This document shows positions 53,516-62,211 of a stretch of 64,000 nt of DNA, piece by piece. Numbering within the stretch: the stretch's first letter is position 1; the number at the start of each line of letters is the position of its first letter. Below the pieces are notes generated by a model. That model did no database searches, was not told where the DNA came from, and saw nothing but the letters and a program-made list of their open reading frames with translations. The position numbers and the translations under genes were made by a program. This DNA is from Bradyrhizobium lablabi (lineage in GTDB: Bacteria > Pseudomonadota > Alphaproteobacteria > Rhizobiales > Xanthobacteraceae): positions 3,410,001 to 3,474,000 of the forward strand of contig NZ_LT670844.1 of the NCBI RefSeq assembly GCF_900141755.1. The letters run 5' to 3'.

Positions 53516-53762
53516 ATCCACGGGAGGTCAATTTCGTCAAATGGTCTTGCCTCTACCTCCAGGCGGTGTGCGCGTTGCTGGCGATCGCCATGATCCATTG
53601 CGACAACCGGCTGGCATCTGCCGTTGGATGGGTCTGTTTGCGACCGGCGTAGCCACCTCGGTGCTGCTGATCGCAGCGCACGATCGGCCGTTTACCGGAC
53701 AAATCTCGATCACGCCGGAACCGCTGCTGCAGATCATGCCGGATGCGCCGGCGGATCGGTGA
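53516..53762 (+). pseudogene. Frameshifted C-terminal remnant of a DUF4239 (bestrophin-like) protein
   Basis: One frame reads DPREVNFVKWSCLYLQAVCA then LLAIAMIHCDNRLASAVG; a frame change at about 53622-53628 continues as MGLFATGVATSVLLIAAHDRPF, then TGQISITPEPLLQIMPDA and a stop at 53762. Together they match the C-terminal part of DUF4239 membrane proteins. No N-terminal part and no start codon remain, so it is a decayed gene end. Confidence 0.65.
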
Positions 53763-53807
53763 GCGGAAGGGAAGCTCTAGACCGGCGCCGCGAGCATTTT
53801 GCGCCTC

Positions 53808-54746
53808 TCACAAATACGCCTTCGACAGCAGCATGTGGATGCCCTTGTTGCCGTCGACGAGCTGGGTGACACGCAGATTGCCGGCGAGCGAGCACAGCAT
53901 ATAGGCCTGATTGCGCGACAGATTGGTGCGCTCGCAAATATGCTTCACCATCTCGCGCACCGCCTGCTTGGCAGCGTCGTCGAGATCTTCGTCGAGTCCG
54001 ATCGACATCAGATGGGTGGCACTTTCGGCGAACGGCCATTTCAAGTCCATGTCCTTGCGAACCGTAAGACGGAACGTGCCGGTCACCCCGGTTTCGAGCG
54101 CGGTGATGCATACCTCGCCGTCGCCCTGCACGCCGTGGCCGTCGCCGGCGAAAAAGAGAGCGCCCTCATTGAACACCGGCAGATAAAGCGTGGTGCCGGG
54201 ACGCAGTTCCTTGTTGTCCATATTGCCGCCAAAGGCGCGCGGCACCGGCGATCCGCAGCGTCCCCACGCCGGCGGCGGCGCGGTCGCGATGATGCCGAAG
54301 AACGGATCGAGCGGAATCTCCAGGCCCCAAGGCATCACGCAAACCTGGCGGGCATGGTCGACGGTCGGATGAATGGTCTCATATTCGGTGAACTCGTCCG
54401 GCAAGGTGCCAAGCAGCGGCAGGATCGACACAAAGCCCCAGTCCTGGCGCACCTTCACGCTGACGATATCGACCTGCAGCACGTCGCCGGGACGCGCGCC
54501 GTTCACATAGACCGGCCCCGTGATGAAATGCGGCCCGGGGCCCTGCACCAGCGTGTCGAGCGCCAAGAGATAATCCGGCGGCACCAGGCTCTTGTCTTCG
54601 GGCAGCGATTCCTTGCCGCCGGCGGGGAAGGAATGCAGCGTCACGGTATCGCCGGAGGCGATTTCCAGCACCGGCGGCGTGGCGCTGTCGATATATCCCC
54701 ACACCATGTTTTCGGGGGCCGAGGAGATTTCATGACGGCGGGACAT
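53808..54746 (-). CDS. fmdA: Acetamidase/formamidase family protein
   Basis: 312-residue FmdA/AmdA-type amidase, expected to hydrolyse short-chain amides such as formamide or acetamide to ammonia and the acid. Family features: opening HEISSAPENMVWGYIDSATPPVLEIASGD, the GPVYVNGARPGDVLQVDI strand, GSPVPRAFGGNMDNKEL and AGDGHGVQGDGEVCITALE with its conserved metal-ligand His/Asp region. Length is in the short-form range. It lies 26 bases downstream of urtE on the same strand, so it is probably the last gene of the urtABCDE unit, coupling amide breakdown to urea/amide uptake under nitrogen limitation. Confidence 0.93.
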   Translation of the reverse strand: MSRRHEISSAPENMVWGYIDSATPPVLEIASGDTVTLHSFPAGGKESLPEDKSLVPPDYLLALDTLVQGPGPHFITGPVYVNGARPGDVLQVDIVSVKVRQDWGFVSILPLLGTLPDEFTEYETIHPTVDHARQVCVMPWGLEIPLDPFFGIIATAPPPAWGRCGSPVPRAFGGNMDNKELRPGTTLYLPVFNEGALFFAGDGHGVQGDGEVCITALETGVTGTFRLTVRKDMDLKWPFAESATHLMSIGLDEDLDDAAKQAVREMVKHICERTNLSRNQAYMLCSLAGNLRVTQLVDGNKGIHMLLSKAYL

Positions 54747-54772
54747 AGGTTTGCTCCGTGGCTGGTTTTGGT

Positions 54773-55471
54773 TCAGATGGCGATGTGCCGGCTCAAGAGT
54801 TCGCGGCTGGAGGATTCGGTGCGGCCGGCTTCGATGACGCCGCCACGCGACAGCACCACGAAAGCATCGGCAAGGCTCAATGCAAAGTCGAGATATTGCT
54901 CGACCAGCAGCAGCGAGATCTTGCCCTTGAACGAGGCCAGGACGTCGCGGATCGCCGCGACCAAATTGGGCTGGATGCCTTCGGTCGGCTCATCGAGGAT
55001 GAGCAGGCTCGGTCGCGTCACCAGCGCGCGGGCGATGGCGAGTTGCTGCTGCTGGCCGCCGGACAGCGCGCCGCCGGGACGCCGCCACATTTGCTTCAAT
55101 ATCGGAAACAGCGCGATGGTGTCCTCGACCGTCGCGGTGCCGAAAGTGCCGTGCGCGCGGGCCGCCGCATCGATGTTCTCGCCGACCGTGAGTTCAGAAA
55201 AAATCTCGCGGCCCTGCGGCACATAGGCGAGGCCTGCGGCCGAGCGTCGGTACGACGACCAGCCCGTGATCTCGGTCTCATCGACCAAAACCCGGCCGCG
55301 GGTCGCCGGCAGCACGCCCATCAGGCATTTCAGCAGCGTAGTCTTGCCGGCGCCGTTGCGGCCGAGCACGGCGACGCATTCGCCTGGCGGCACCTCGAAG
55401 CCGACCCGGCGCAGCACCTGTGCGCTGCCATAATGCTGATCGAGCCCCTCGACGCGGAAGCGCATGGTCAA
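54773..55471 (-). CDS. urtE: Urea ABC transporter ATP-binding protein UrtE
   Basis: 232-residue LivF-like ABC ATPase. Walker A GRNGAGKTT (about residues 36-44), the Q-loop segment LAYVPQGREIFSELTV, signature LSGGQQQQLAIARAL, Walker B LLILDEPTEGIQP, and an H-loop region near LLVEQYLDFA. UrtD and UrtE form the nucleotide-binding pair. Its ATG overlaps the urtD stop (55468-55471, ATGA). GxxG and E-rich blocks match the urea-type branch, mainly by context, since branched-chain amino-acid LivF proteins are very similar. Confidence 0.92.
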   Translation of the reverse strand: MTMRFRVEGLDQHYGSAQVLRRVGFEVPPGECVAVLGRNGAGKTTLLKCLMGVLPATRGRVLVDETEITGWSSYRRSAAGLAYVPQGREIFSELTVGENIDAAARAHGTFGTATVEDTIALFPILKQMWRRPGGALSGGQQQQLAIARALVTRPSLLILDEPTEGIQPNLVAAIRDVLASFKGKISLLLVEQYLDFALSLADAFVVLSRGGVIEAGRTESSSRELLSRHIAI

Positions 55472-56193
55472 CGCCCCAAATACACGTCGACGACGCGCTC
55501 ATCGGCCCGCGCATTGGCCATCGAGCCCTCGAACAGGGTTTTGCCCTCATGCAGCACGGTGACGCGGTCGGCGATCTGTTCGACGAAATCCATATCGTGC
55601 TCGACTACCACGATGGCGCGATCGGGCCGCTTCAGGCTGCGCACCAGCGCCGCGGTGCGTTCGGTTTCCTCTTCGGTGAGGCCGGCCACCGGCTCATCCA
55701 GCATCAGGATCTTGGGGTTCGACGCCAGCACGGTGCCGACCTCGAGCCACTGCTTCTGTCCATGCGCCAATTCCGACGCCGGACGCTCGGCGAAGTCGGC
55801 CAGTCCCACCACCTCGAGCACCTCATGCACCCGCTTGCCCAGCGCCTCTTGCGACAGCGCGCGGCGAAAGCCGCCCTGCGCCCCGATGGCGATGTGCTGG
55901 TAGACGCTCAGGCCCTCAAAGATACTCGGCTTCTGGAATTTGCGCCGGACGCCGGCCCGCGCGATGACGGCTTCGCTTGATCGGGTGATGTCGGATGTGT
56001 CGTCGAAGATGACGCGGCCCTGCTTGGGGCGGGTGATGCCGGAGATCACGTCAAGCAAGGTCGTCTTGCCGGCGCCGTTCGGGCCGATCACAGCGCGGAC
56101 CTCGCCGAAATCGACCGCGAGCGACAGCGCGTCGATGGCGCGGAAACTGCCGAACTCGACGGTGACGCTGTCGACCAGCAACGCCGCACTCAT
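55468..56193 (-). CDS. urtD: Urea ABC transporter ATP-binding protein UrtD
   Basis: 241-residue LivG-like ABC ATPase. Walker A is GPNGAGKTT (about residues 37-45). The signature region reads ELAHGQKQWLEVG, a variant typical of UrtD and LivG. Walker B is ILMLDEPVAGLTEEE, and the H-loop is VVVEHDMDFVEQIADRVTVLHEGK. The ATG at 56193 overlaps the urtC stop by 4 bases, and its stop overlaps urtE, so translation is coupled along the operon. The frame beyond 56193 belongs to urtC in another register. Confidence 0.94.
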   Translation of the reverse strand: MSAALLVDSVTVEFGSFRAIDALSLAVDFGEVRAVIGPNGAGKTTLLDVISGITRPKQGRVIFDDTSDITRSSEAVIARAGVRRKFQKPSIFEGLSVYQHIAIGAQGGFRRALSQEALGKRVHEVLEVVGLADFAERPASELAHGQKQWLEVGTVLASNPKILMLDEPVAGLTEEETERTAALVRSLKRPDRAIVVVEHDMDFVEQIADRVTVLHEGKTLFEGSMANARADERVVDVYLGR

Positions 56194-57287
56194 CCGCGCA
56201 ACTCCGGCGTCTCGGAGGAAAGCCGTTTTAGGCCCATCGGCCGCACCAGCTTCAGCGTCGCAACATCGACCAATCCGTTGGGGAACACCAGCACCACCAG
56301 CATGATCAGTCCCGACAGGATAAAAGGCCACAGCTCGGGAGCTGCCGCCGACAGCCAGAATTTTAGGGCGTTGACCAGCACCGCGCCGATCATCGCGCCG
56401 ATCAGATGGCCGCGGCCGCCGATCGCGACCCAAACCGCGATTTCGAGCGACAATTCCGGCGCCAAGAGCCGCGGATTGATGATGCCGACCTGCGGCACAT
56501 AGAGCATGCCGGCGAGTGCGGCGATCAGCGCCGACAGGCACCAGACCGCCAGCTTCAGCCGCAACGTCTCATAGCCCAACGTGCGCAAGCGCATCTCGTC
56601 GTCGCGGGCAGCGATCATCAAGCTGCCGAAGCGGCTGGCGAGCAGCATCCGGCAACCCAATAGGGTTATGCCGAGCGCGAGCACCGAGAGCGCCGCCATG
56701 GCGATGACGACGCTCTTGAGGCCGATCGGCCAGCCGAACACCACGGCAAAGCCGGTCATGCCGTTATTGCCGCCGAAACCCGTGTCGTTCCGGAACATCA
56801 GGAGCATCGCGACATAGACCAGTGCCTGGGTGATGATCGCAAAATAGACCCCGCCGACGCGGGAGCGGAACGACACATAGCCGAACACGCCGGAGATCAG
56901 GAGCGTCACCGCGACCGTCACCAGCACCGCATAGGGAAAAAAGCCAAACCCCGCCCAGTAGAACGGAAACTCGTGCCATCCCATGAACTGCATGAAATCG
57001 GGCACCTTGCCGGTGACTTCATAAGAATGCTTCAGGAGATGCATCGCGACGACATAGCCGCCGATGCCGAAAAACAGCCCGTGTCCGAGCGAAAGAATGC
57101 CAAGATAGCCCCAGATCAGATCGAGCGAGAGCGCCAGCACCGCAAAGGCCGCGAGCTGGCCGACGGCATTGGCGAGATAGCCGGAAAGCCCGAACGGCGT
57201 CGCCATGGAAATCACCAGCAGCAGCGCGACCGCCAGCACCGCGGCGAGCAGAAACAGGAAGCTGCGATCGCTCGAAAGCGGCTTCAT
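56190..57287 (-). CDS. urtC: Urea ABC transporter permease UrtC
   Basis: 365-residue LivM-like inner-membrane permease with about nine or ten helices. The LSLDLIWGYLGILSLGHGLFFGIGGY segment (about 50-77) is the hallmark of this permease type, as are FRSRVGGVYFAIITQALVY and MIAARDDEMRLRTLGYETLRLKLAVW, the coupling loop. The ATG at 57287 overlaps the urtB stop (57284-57287). It pairs with UrtB as the transmembrane heterodimer for urea (or short amide) import. Confidence 0.94.
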   Translation of the reverse strand: MKPLSSDRSFLFLLAAVLAVALLLVISMATPFGLSGYLANAVGQLAAFAVLALSLDLIWGYLGILSLGHGLFFGIGGYVVAMHLLKHSYEVTGKVPDFMQFMGWHEFPFYWAGFGFFPYAVLVTVAVTLLISGVFGYVSFRSRVGGVYFAIITQALVYVAMLLMFRNDTGFGGNNGMTGFAVVFGWPIGLKSVVIAMAALSVLALGITLLGCRMLLASRFGSLMIAARDDEMRLRTLGYETLRLKLAVWCLSALIAALAGMLYVPQVGIINPRLLAPELSLEIAVWVAIGGRGHLIGAMIGAVLVNALKFWLSAAAPELWPFILSGLIMLVVLVFPNGLVDVATLKLVRPMGLKRLSSETPELRG

Positions 57288-58906
57288 TTGCGGCGTCCCT
57301 TGATGGCGAACAGGCCCTCGGGGCGCCACTGCAGGAACGCGATGATCATCAGGAGCACGATCACTTTCGCCGCGACCGCGCCCCACAAAGGCTCGATCAG
57401 CACGTTGACCTGGCCGATGCCAAGCGCTGCGACCACGGTTCCGACGATGGTGCCGACGCCGCCGAGCACGACCACCATAAAGCTGTCGATGATGAAATTC
57501 TGGCCCATCTGCGGATTGACGCTGTAGATCGGGGCCAGCGCCAGGCCGGCAAGCCCCGCAAGGCCCGAGCCGAGCCCGAAGGCCATCCTGTCGATGCGGC
57601 GCACCGGAATCCCGATGCAACCCGCCATGGTTCGATTTTGCGTCACCGCGCGGATGTTCAGCCCAAGCGGCGTCAATCGCATCAGGCCCCAAGTGAGCGA
57701 TAGCGTCAAAACCGCGAAGGCGATCGCAAACATCCGGTTCCAGGTGAAGATAAAATCGCCGATCACCGGCACACCACCGGTGACGTAGAAGGGAGTGACA
57801 AAATTGAGGTTCTGGGTTCCGAAGGTGACGCGCACCAGATTGATCAGGAACAGGCTGACGGCCCAGGTGGCGAGCAGGCTCATCAGGGGCCGGCGATAGA
57901 GGTGGCGCAGCAGGATTGCTTCCAGCGCGATGCCGATCAAGGCCGTAATAAAAAAAGCCACCGGAATGGCGACGATCAAGTACCAGTCGAGCAGGCTGGG
58001 TGCGAGATAGCGCAGCGCCTCCTGCACCAGCCAGGTGGCATAGGCGCCGATCATGATCAATTCGCCCTGCGCGAGATTGATCACGCCCATCAGGCCGAAG
58101 ATCACGGCAAGGCCGATCGCGGCCATGAACAGGATGCTGGCAAAGCTCAGGCCATTGTACAGCGTGGCGAGGATGTCGCCGGTGGCGATGCCACGCTCGA
58201 TTTTCGAAATCGCGGCATCGACCGCGCGTTTGAATTCCGGATTGCCGGCGTAAGCGGGATCGGCGATCAGCGCGCGAACCTGTGTGAGCGCCCGCCGGTC
58301 CGGCGTGGCCGCGATCCGCGCCAGGGCGGCGATGCGCTTGGCCGGATCGGCGGAATTCAGCGCGGCGGCCTGCGCTACCGCAATGATCTGCGCTTTCAGG
58401 CCCGGGTCGCTCTCCTGCCCGCTTGCGGCCTCGAACAGACGTTCGGGCAGTTGAGCGGCTTGACGCTCGAGCGTGTGCAACGCCGCGCTGCGCCGCGCGA
58501 CATCGGGTGAGGCGCGCAGTGCCAATGCCGCATCGGCGGTCTCAAACAGCGCGCGATTCTTCAGGCTGAGCAGCGGCGACCGGCTCGGTTCACTGAGGGG
58601 CCGCGGGGTGTGGGTGAAGACATCGAGCGATCCCTCGCTTGAGATGATGACGGCGCCGCCCGCGTCGCAAGACAGTTTGCGATCAATCATGGCGCGCGCG
58701 ACCTGCGCCGCGAAGGCCCGCTCATCCGCCGAGCCGTCCGCCGCAATGTCGGTCAAAGCGCGGCCGGCCTCGCCAAGCGAAGCCGTGTCGCCGCAGAGTT
58801 TTGCGATCAGATCCGCGCGCGGCCCCTCCGCGGCCGGCGAGGGTGTCCACGCCGCGACGAGAAAAAACGCAGCAACCAACAGGGGACGCATGAAGAGGGG
58901 ACGCAT
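57284..58906 (-). CDS. urtB: Urea ABC transporter permease UrtB
   Basis: 540-residue protein. The N-terminal half (1-270) is periplasmic after a signal-like helix, with HEAT-like helices, and is the extra domain that distinguishes UrtB from LivH. The C-terminal half (about 270-540) is the permease with LYNGLSFASILFMAAIGLAVIFGLMGVINLAQGELIMIGAYATW and the coupling loop LNIRAVTQNRTMAGCIGI. The start codon is duplicated by a perfect 15-base tandem repeat on the reverse strand (58876-58906): ATG at 58906 has GGTGGG upstream; ATG at 58891 has none. I use 58906. Confidence 0.93.
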   Translation of the reverse strand: MRPLFMRPLLVAAFFLVAAWTPSPAAEGPRADLIAKLCGDTASLGEAGRALTDIAADGSADERAFAAQVARAMIDRKLSCDAGGAVIISSEGSLDVFTHTPRPLSEPSRSPLLSLKNRALFETADAALALRASPDVARRSAALHTLERQAAQLPERLFEAASGQESDPGLKAQIIAVAQAAALNSADPAKRIAALARIAATPDRRALTQVRALIADPAYAGNPEFKRAVDAAISKIERGIATGDILATLYNGLSFASILFMAAIGLAVIFGLMGVINLAQGELIMIGAYATWLVQEALRYLAPSLLDWYLIVAIPVAFFITALIGIALEAILLRHLYRRPLMSLLATWAVSLFLINLVRVTFGTQNLNFVTPFYVTGGVPVIGDFIFTWNRMFAIAFAVLTLSLTWGLMRLTPLGLNIRAVTQNRTMAGCIGIPVRRIDRMAFGLGSGLAGLAGLALAPIYSVNPQMGQNFIIDSFMVVVLGGVGTIVGTVVAALGIGQVNVLIEPLWGAVAAKVIVLLMIIAFLQWRPEGLFAIKGRRK

Positions 58907-58966
58907 GAAGCCCACCGATCGCGGCCGATTCGGACCAAACAAGCGGCGGCGCGAACCGATCACGTA

Positions 58967-60220
58967 TCAGCTGTAAGGACTGAACGGAACAGGCTTTGGC
59001 GCGTCCTTGGATTGCCACAGAATATCAAAACCCTGCTTTTCGTTGACCGAGCCGATGAACACGCCGCGTGACACGTAATTGTTTTCGGCGGTCATCGCCA
59101 GTTTGTAGCCCGACGGACAATCGAAGCTCAAGCCAGCGAACGCCTTGCGCACCTCGGGCACGTCGAACGAATTCGCCTTTGCCGCCGCCATCGCCCAAAG
59201 GTGAACGGCGTCATAGGCTGATATCATGGGATCGATCGCGACGTCGGCCTTGAAGGGCACGTTCTTGGCCTTCACGTAGTCGGCCCATTGCTTGAGGAAC
59301 GCCGTGTTCGCCGGCGCCTTGGCGTTCTGCAGATAGGCCCAGCAGTTGAGATGGCCCACCAGAGGCTCAGTGTTGAGGCCCTCGAGGTCCGCCTCGACCA
59401 TATCGAGGCCGAGCACCGGCACATCGGTCGCCTTGATGCCCTGATTGGCGAATTCGCGCAGGAAGTCCGGGATCGACGAGCCGACGACGGTGAGCACCAC
59501 GATCGGCTTGCCGCCGCCTTTGTCGGCGAAGGCGCGGATTTGATTGACCAGCGTCTGGAAGTTCGAAAAGCCCAGCGGCACGTATTCTTCCTGCCAGGCC
59601 GTTTCCGCGATGCCCTTGGATTTCCAGTAGCCCTTTAGCTGCTTGTTGATGGTGCGCGGCCAGACATAGTCGGAGCCGAGCATGAAGAAGCGTTTGGCGC
59701 TGACGCCCTCTTCACCCATCAGATAATCGACGGCGGGCAATACCGAGCTCGCCGGCGGCGAATTGACATAGACCACGTTCTTGGAATTCTCGTCGCCCTC
59801 GAAGTGCAGCGGATAGAACAACAGCCCGCCCGCCTGTTCGACCACCGGCAGCACCGACTTGCGCGACACCGAGGTCCAGCAGCCGAACAGCGCCGCGGCC
59901 TTGTCCTGGTCCAGCATCTGCTTGGCGACTTGCGCATAGAGCGGCCAGTCGGAGGCGGGATCGGACACCGCGACCTCGATGGTGCGGCCATTGACGCCGC
60001 CCTTGGCGTTGATCTCGTCGGCCGCCATCCGGACCACGTGGTTCAGGCGGCCCTCGATATTGGCCATGGTTCCAGAGGAGGAGAACAGGCAGCCGAGCTT
60101 GACGGTGCCGCTGGCTGCGTGGGCGGAGCGGATGATCGCGGGTGCGCCGATCGGCGTCGTCAACGCTGCGGCTGTGAGCCCGGATGCCTGAAGAAACGAA
60201 CGCCGTGAAAACATGCTCAT
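58967..60220 (-). CDS. urtA: Urea ABC transporter substrate-binding protein UrtA
   Basis: 417-residue periplasmic binding protein of the amide/urea type. The N-terminus MSMFSRRSFLQASG is a Tat signal (RR at residues 6-7), with a hydrophobic region to about 35 and AHAA cleavage. The mature protein starts SGTVKLGCLFSSSGTMANIEGR and has GCWTSVSRKSVLPVVEQAGGLLFYP and the FMLGSDYVWPRT segment typical of UrtA. AAGGGA lies 8 bases before the ATG at 60220, deciding it over ATG 60229 and 60214. It leads the urtABCDE-fmdA operon, the usual place for the binding protein. Nitrogen control is expected but no sigma-54 promoter was visible upstream. Confidence 0.95.
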   Translation of the reverse strand: MSMFSRRSFLQASGLTAAALTTPIGAPAIIRSAHAASGTVKLGCLFSSSGTMANIEGRLNHVVRMAADEINAKGGVNGRTIEVAVSDPASDWPLYAQVAKQMLDQDKAAALFGCWTSVSRKSVLPVVEQAGGLLFYPLHFEGDENSKNVVYVNSPPASSVLPAVDYLMGEEGVSAKRFFMLGSDYVWPRTINKQLKGYWKSKGIAETAWQEEYVPLGFSNFQTLVNQIRAFADKGGGKPIVVLTVVGSSIPDFLREFANQGIKATDVPVLGLDMVEADLEGLNTEPLVGHLNCWAYLQNAKAPANTAFLKQWADYVKAKNVPFKADVAIDPMISAYDAVHLWAMAAAKANSFDVPEVRKAFAGLSFDCPSGYKLAMTAENNYVSRGVFIGSVNEKQGFDILWQSKDAPKPVPFSPYS

Positions 60221-60647
60221 GAATTCCATCCCTTCGTGCAAGCAGGATCGTGCAAGCAGGGCTGGATTTCATTCCGCCGCGGATCGGGAAGCAACGCCAA
60301 ATAGTATTCAAGGCTGCTTAACGAAGGTGCAAGCGCGGGTCTTTCATGGCTGTGATGTCATTTTTGTCATTTAGGATTGCCGCAATTTCACGATAGTATC
60401 GCCGCCGGTCAGCCGCGCCGACCGGCCGTTTGAATACGCGCGCCCAGGCGACAGAATGCCCAGCCGATACGAACCAAAGCCCGTGCAAGGCTCGACAAGA
60501 TCGTTCGGCGCTCGCATGCGACACGGAATCCATACGATCGTGCAATGGCATGCGGATTCGTAACCGGCGGCAGGTCGAGGACAGAACAAGCCGCGTCGAA
60601 AGGGACCCAAGGGAACGGCGGCAGTCCAAAGCTCAAAACTTCGCTCG
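60221..60647. other. urtA upstream region with a tandem 14-base repeat
   Basis: Gap between urtA (leftward) and the IS3-type remnant (rightward). Close to urtA it holds a tandem repeat, TCGTGCAAGCAGGA and TCGTGCAAGCAGGG (60234-60261). I found no TGGCAC-N5-TTGC element on the urtA strand by eye. No other gene is supported. Confidence 0.4.
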
Positions 60648-61043
60648 ATGACACAGGAAGGCATGAAGCCGATGCGACACTCCCAGCATACTGACAGCGA
60701 GATTCTGCACCTCTTGTACGAAGCCGATGCCGGCATTTCGGTTGCCGAAATTTGCCGCACCGCCCACATATCGCTGCGCACTTTCTATCGCTGGCGCAGG
60801 CGTTATGGCAGCCTGACCCCGCCCGCTTTGCTCTTGATGAAGGAGCTGCAAGCCGAGAACCGGAGGCTGCGGGCCCTCGTGGACAAGCTTTCGGAACGCT
60901 CCCATGAAGCAGTCGGCAGCGCGTCGCCGCCGGCGCCGCGGCTTGCGCCGCGGCCGGATCACGGATTTGGACCACGGGTGTCGCCCGAGCAAATGCGCGG
61001 CGCTTCGCTCGGCCGCTTCGCATCGGTGCGCGGCACGCGCTGA
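60648..61043 (+). mobile_element. IS3-family transposase OrfA-like remnant
   Basis: The first 80 or so residues are the helix-turn-helix part of an IS3/IS911-type OrfA: MRHSQHTDSEILHLLYEADA, GISVAEICRTAHISLRTFYRWRRRYGS, then the leucine-zipper-like LLMKELQAENRRLRALVDKLSE. After about residue 90 the frame becomes Arg/Pro/Ser-rich and no longer transposase-like. No OrfB with a DDE motif follows; a 30-base copy of the radC end and the GlxA-type gene come instead. No terminal inverted repeats were recognised. It is an IS scar; the start could be the ATG at 60648, 60663 or 60672. Confidence 0.72.
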
Positions 61044-61100
61044 CACGGGCTCTAGCCGAGGCGCCACGCAATCGCACAAGCCCGCCGCGTCCCTGCATCC

Positions 61101-61130
61101 GCCAGCATGAAGGGGACGCGGCTGATTTAG
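61101..61130. repeat. Third copy of the radC 3' end (30 bases)
   Basis: GCCAGCATGAAGGGGACGCGGCTGATTTAG reads A-S-M-K-G-T-R-L-I-stop, the RadC C-terminus. The first 16 bases match the copy at 51653-51682 exactly, and most of the rest match as well, including the CTCGG just after. It overlaps the last codons of the GlxA-type gene and lies 57 bases after the IS3-type remnant. Confidence 0.6.
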
Positions 61131-62104
61131 ACCTCGGCGATCGTGGCGAACCGCTTGCGATACTCGGCTGGCGTAACGCCGACATGGCGCGCAAAGGCGC
61201 GGCGCAGGGTGTCCGCATCGGCAAAGCCGCAGTGCGCGGCAACCTGCTTCGGCGGTTCGTGGCCGACCTCCAGCAACCGCCGGGCGGCGTTCACGCGCGC
61301 TTCCTCGACCCAGGTCGCAGGCGTGATTCCGACCTCGCTTCGAAACAGACGTGCGAAGTGGCGGGGGCTGAGGTCCATGCGCTTGGCGAGATTGGCGACA
61401 CGGTGATCGAGCGCCGGATTGGCGGCGACCCATCGTTGCAGCTCCTGAAGCGCCGCTCGACCCGCCGGAAACGCTTCGCCCTTGCGGCTGAACTGCATCT
61501 GGCCGCCCGGACGCTTGAAGAACATGACGAGCTGCCCGGCAACTCTCATTGCAATGTCGTGTCCGAGATCCTCCTCGACCAGCGCGAGTGCCAGATCCAG
61601 CCCGGCGGTCACGCCGGCCGCGGTGCGCAATGGCCCGTCGCTGACATGGATCGCGTCCTGGTCGACGCTGACGGAGGGATAGCGAACCGCCAATTGCTCG
61701 GCGACCGCCCAATGCGTCGTCACGCGCCGCCCATCGAGCAGGCCCGCCGCGGCCAGATAGAACGCACCGCTGCAGACCGAGCCGAACCGGCGCGCCGCCG
61801 GCGCTTTCCGTCGCAGCCAATCGATCACCTTGCCATCGGCCGGGACATCGACTGCGTTCGGGCATCCCGCAATCAACAGGGTATCCGGCTTCACGTCCGC
61901 GTCGATGCCGATGACGCGATCGGGCATCAGCCGCGCCCCGGACGAGCTACGGATCGGGCCCGACTCGGCCGCGACCACCAACAGCGCATAGCGGGAGTTC
62001 CCGGCCTGCACGTTGGCCTCCGCGAACACGTCAAGCGGCCCCGAGACATCGAGTAATTGCACGCCTGGCAGCGCCACAATGGCGATCGTTCTTGCTTTCA
62101 TCAC
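61127..62104 (-). CDS. GlxA-family AraC-type transcriptional regulator (DJ-1/PfpI fused)
   Basis: 325-residue regulator. The N-terminal DJ-1/PfpI-like domain (about 5-180) has VALPGVQLLDVSGPLDVFAEAN and the nucleophile-elbow-like FGSVCSGAFYLAAAG with C111. The C-terminal AraC helix-turn-helix pair (about 225-320) has MDLSPRHFARLFRSEVGITPATWVEEAR and VAAHCGFADADTLRRAFARHVGVTPAEYRKRF. Such regulators sense small molecules; the ligand is not predictable. It is divergent from the HD-domain gene, so it probably controls that gene and itself from the 107-base shared region. The ATG at 62104 (or 62101) is the start. Confidence 0.93.
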   Translation of the reverse strand: MMKARTIAIVALPGVQLLDVSGPLDVFAEANVQAGNSRYALLVVAAESGPIRSSSGARLMPDRVIGIDADVKPDTLLIAGCPNAVDVPADGKVIDWLRRKAPAARRFGSVCSGAFYLAAAGLLDGRRVTTHWAVAEQLAVRYPSVSVDQDAIHVSDGPLRTAAGVTAGLDLALALVEEDLGHDIAMRVAGQLVMFFKRPGGQMQFSRKGEAFPAGRAALQELQRWVAANPALDHRVANLAKRMDLSPRHFARLFRSEVGITPATWVEEARVNAARRLLEVGHEPPKQVAAHCGFADADTLRRAFARHVGVTPAEYRKRFATIAEV

Positions 62105-62211
62105 CCACGTCCGTTCAAGCCCGGTTTTGGCAGAATCTGACGTAATACGTCGATTGCAGACAATCTAGCCCGATTTTATGTCTGTGGCGAGCACAAAAAC
62201 CGGAGCAAACC

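Noticed and set aside
53799..55226. Rightward frame of 475 codons opposite fmdA and urtE
   Set aside because: Spans two well-supported leftward genes and their gap; no recognisable domain.
60221..60420. Sigma-54 promoter for the urt operon
   Set aside because: No TGGCAC-N5-TTGC arrangement found on the reverse strand; similar fragments had wrong spacing.
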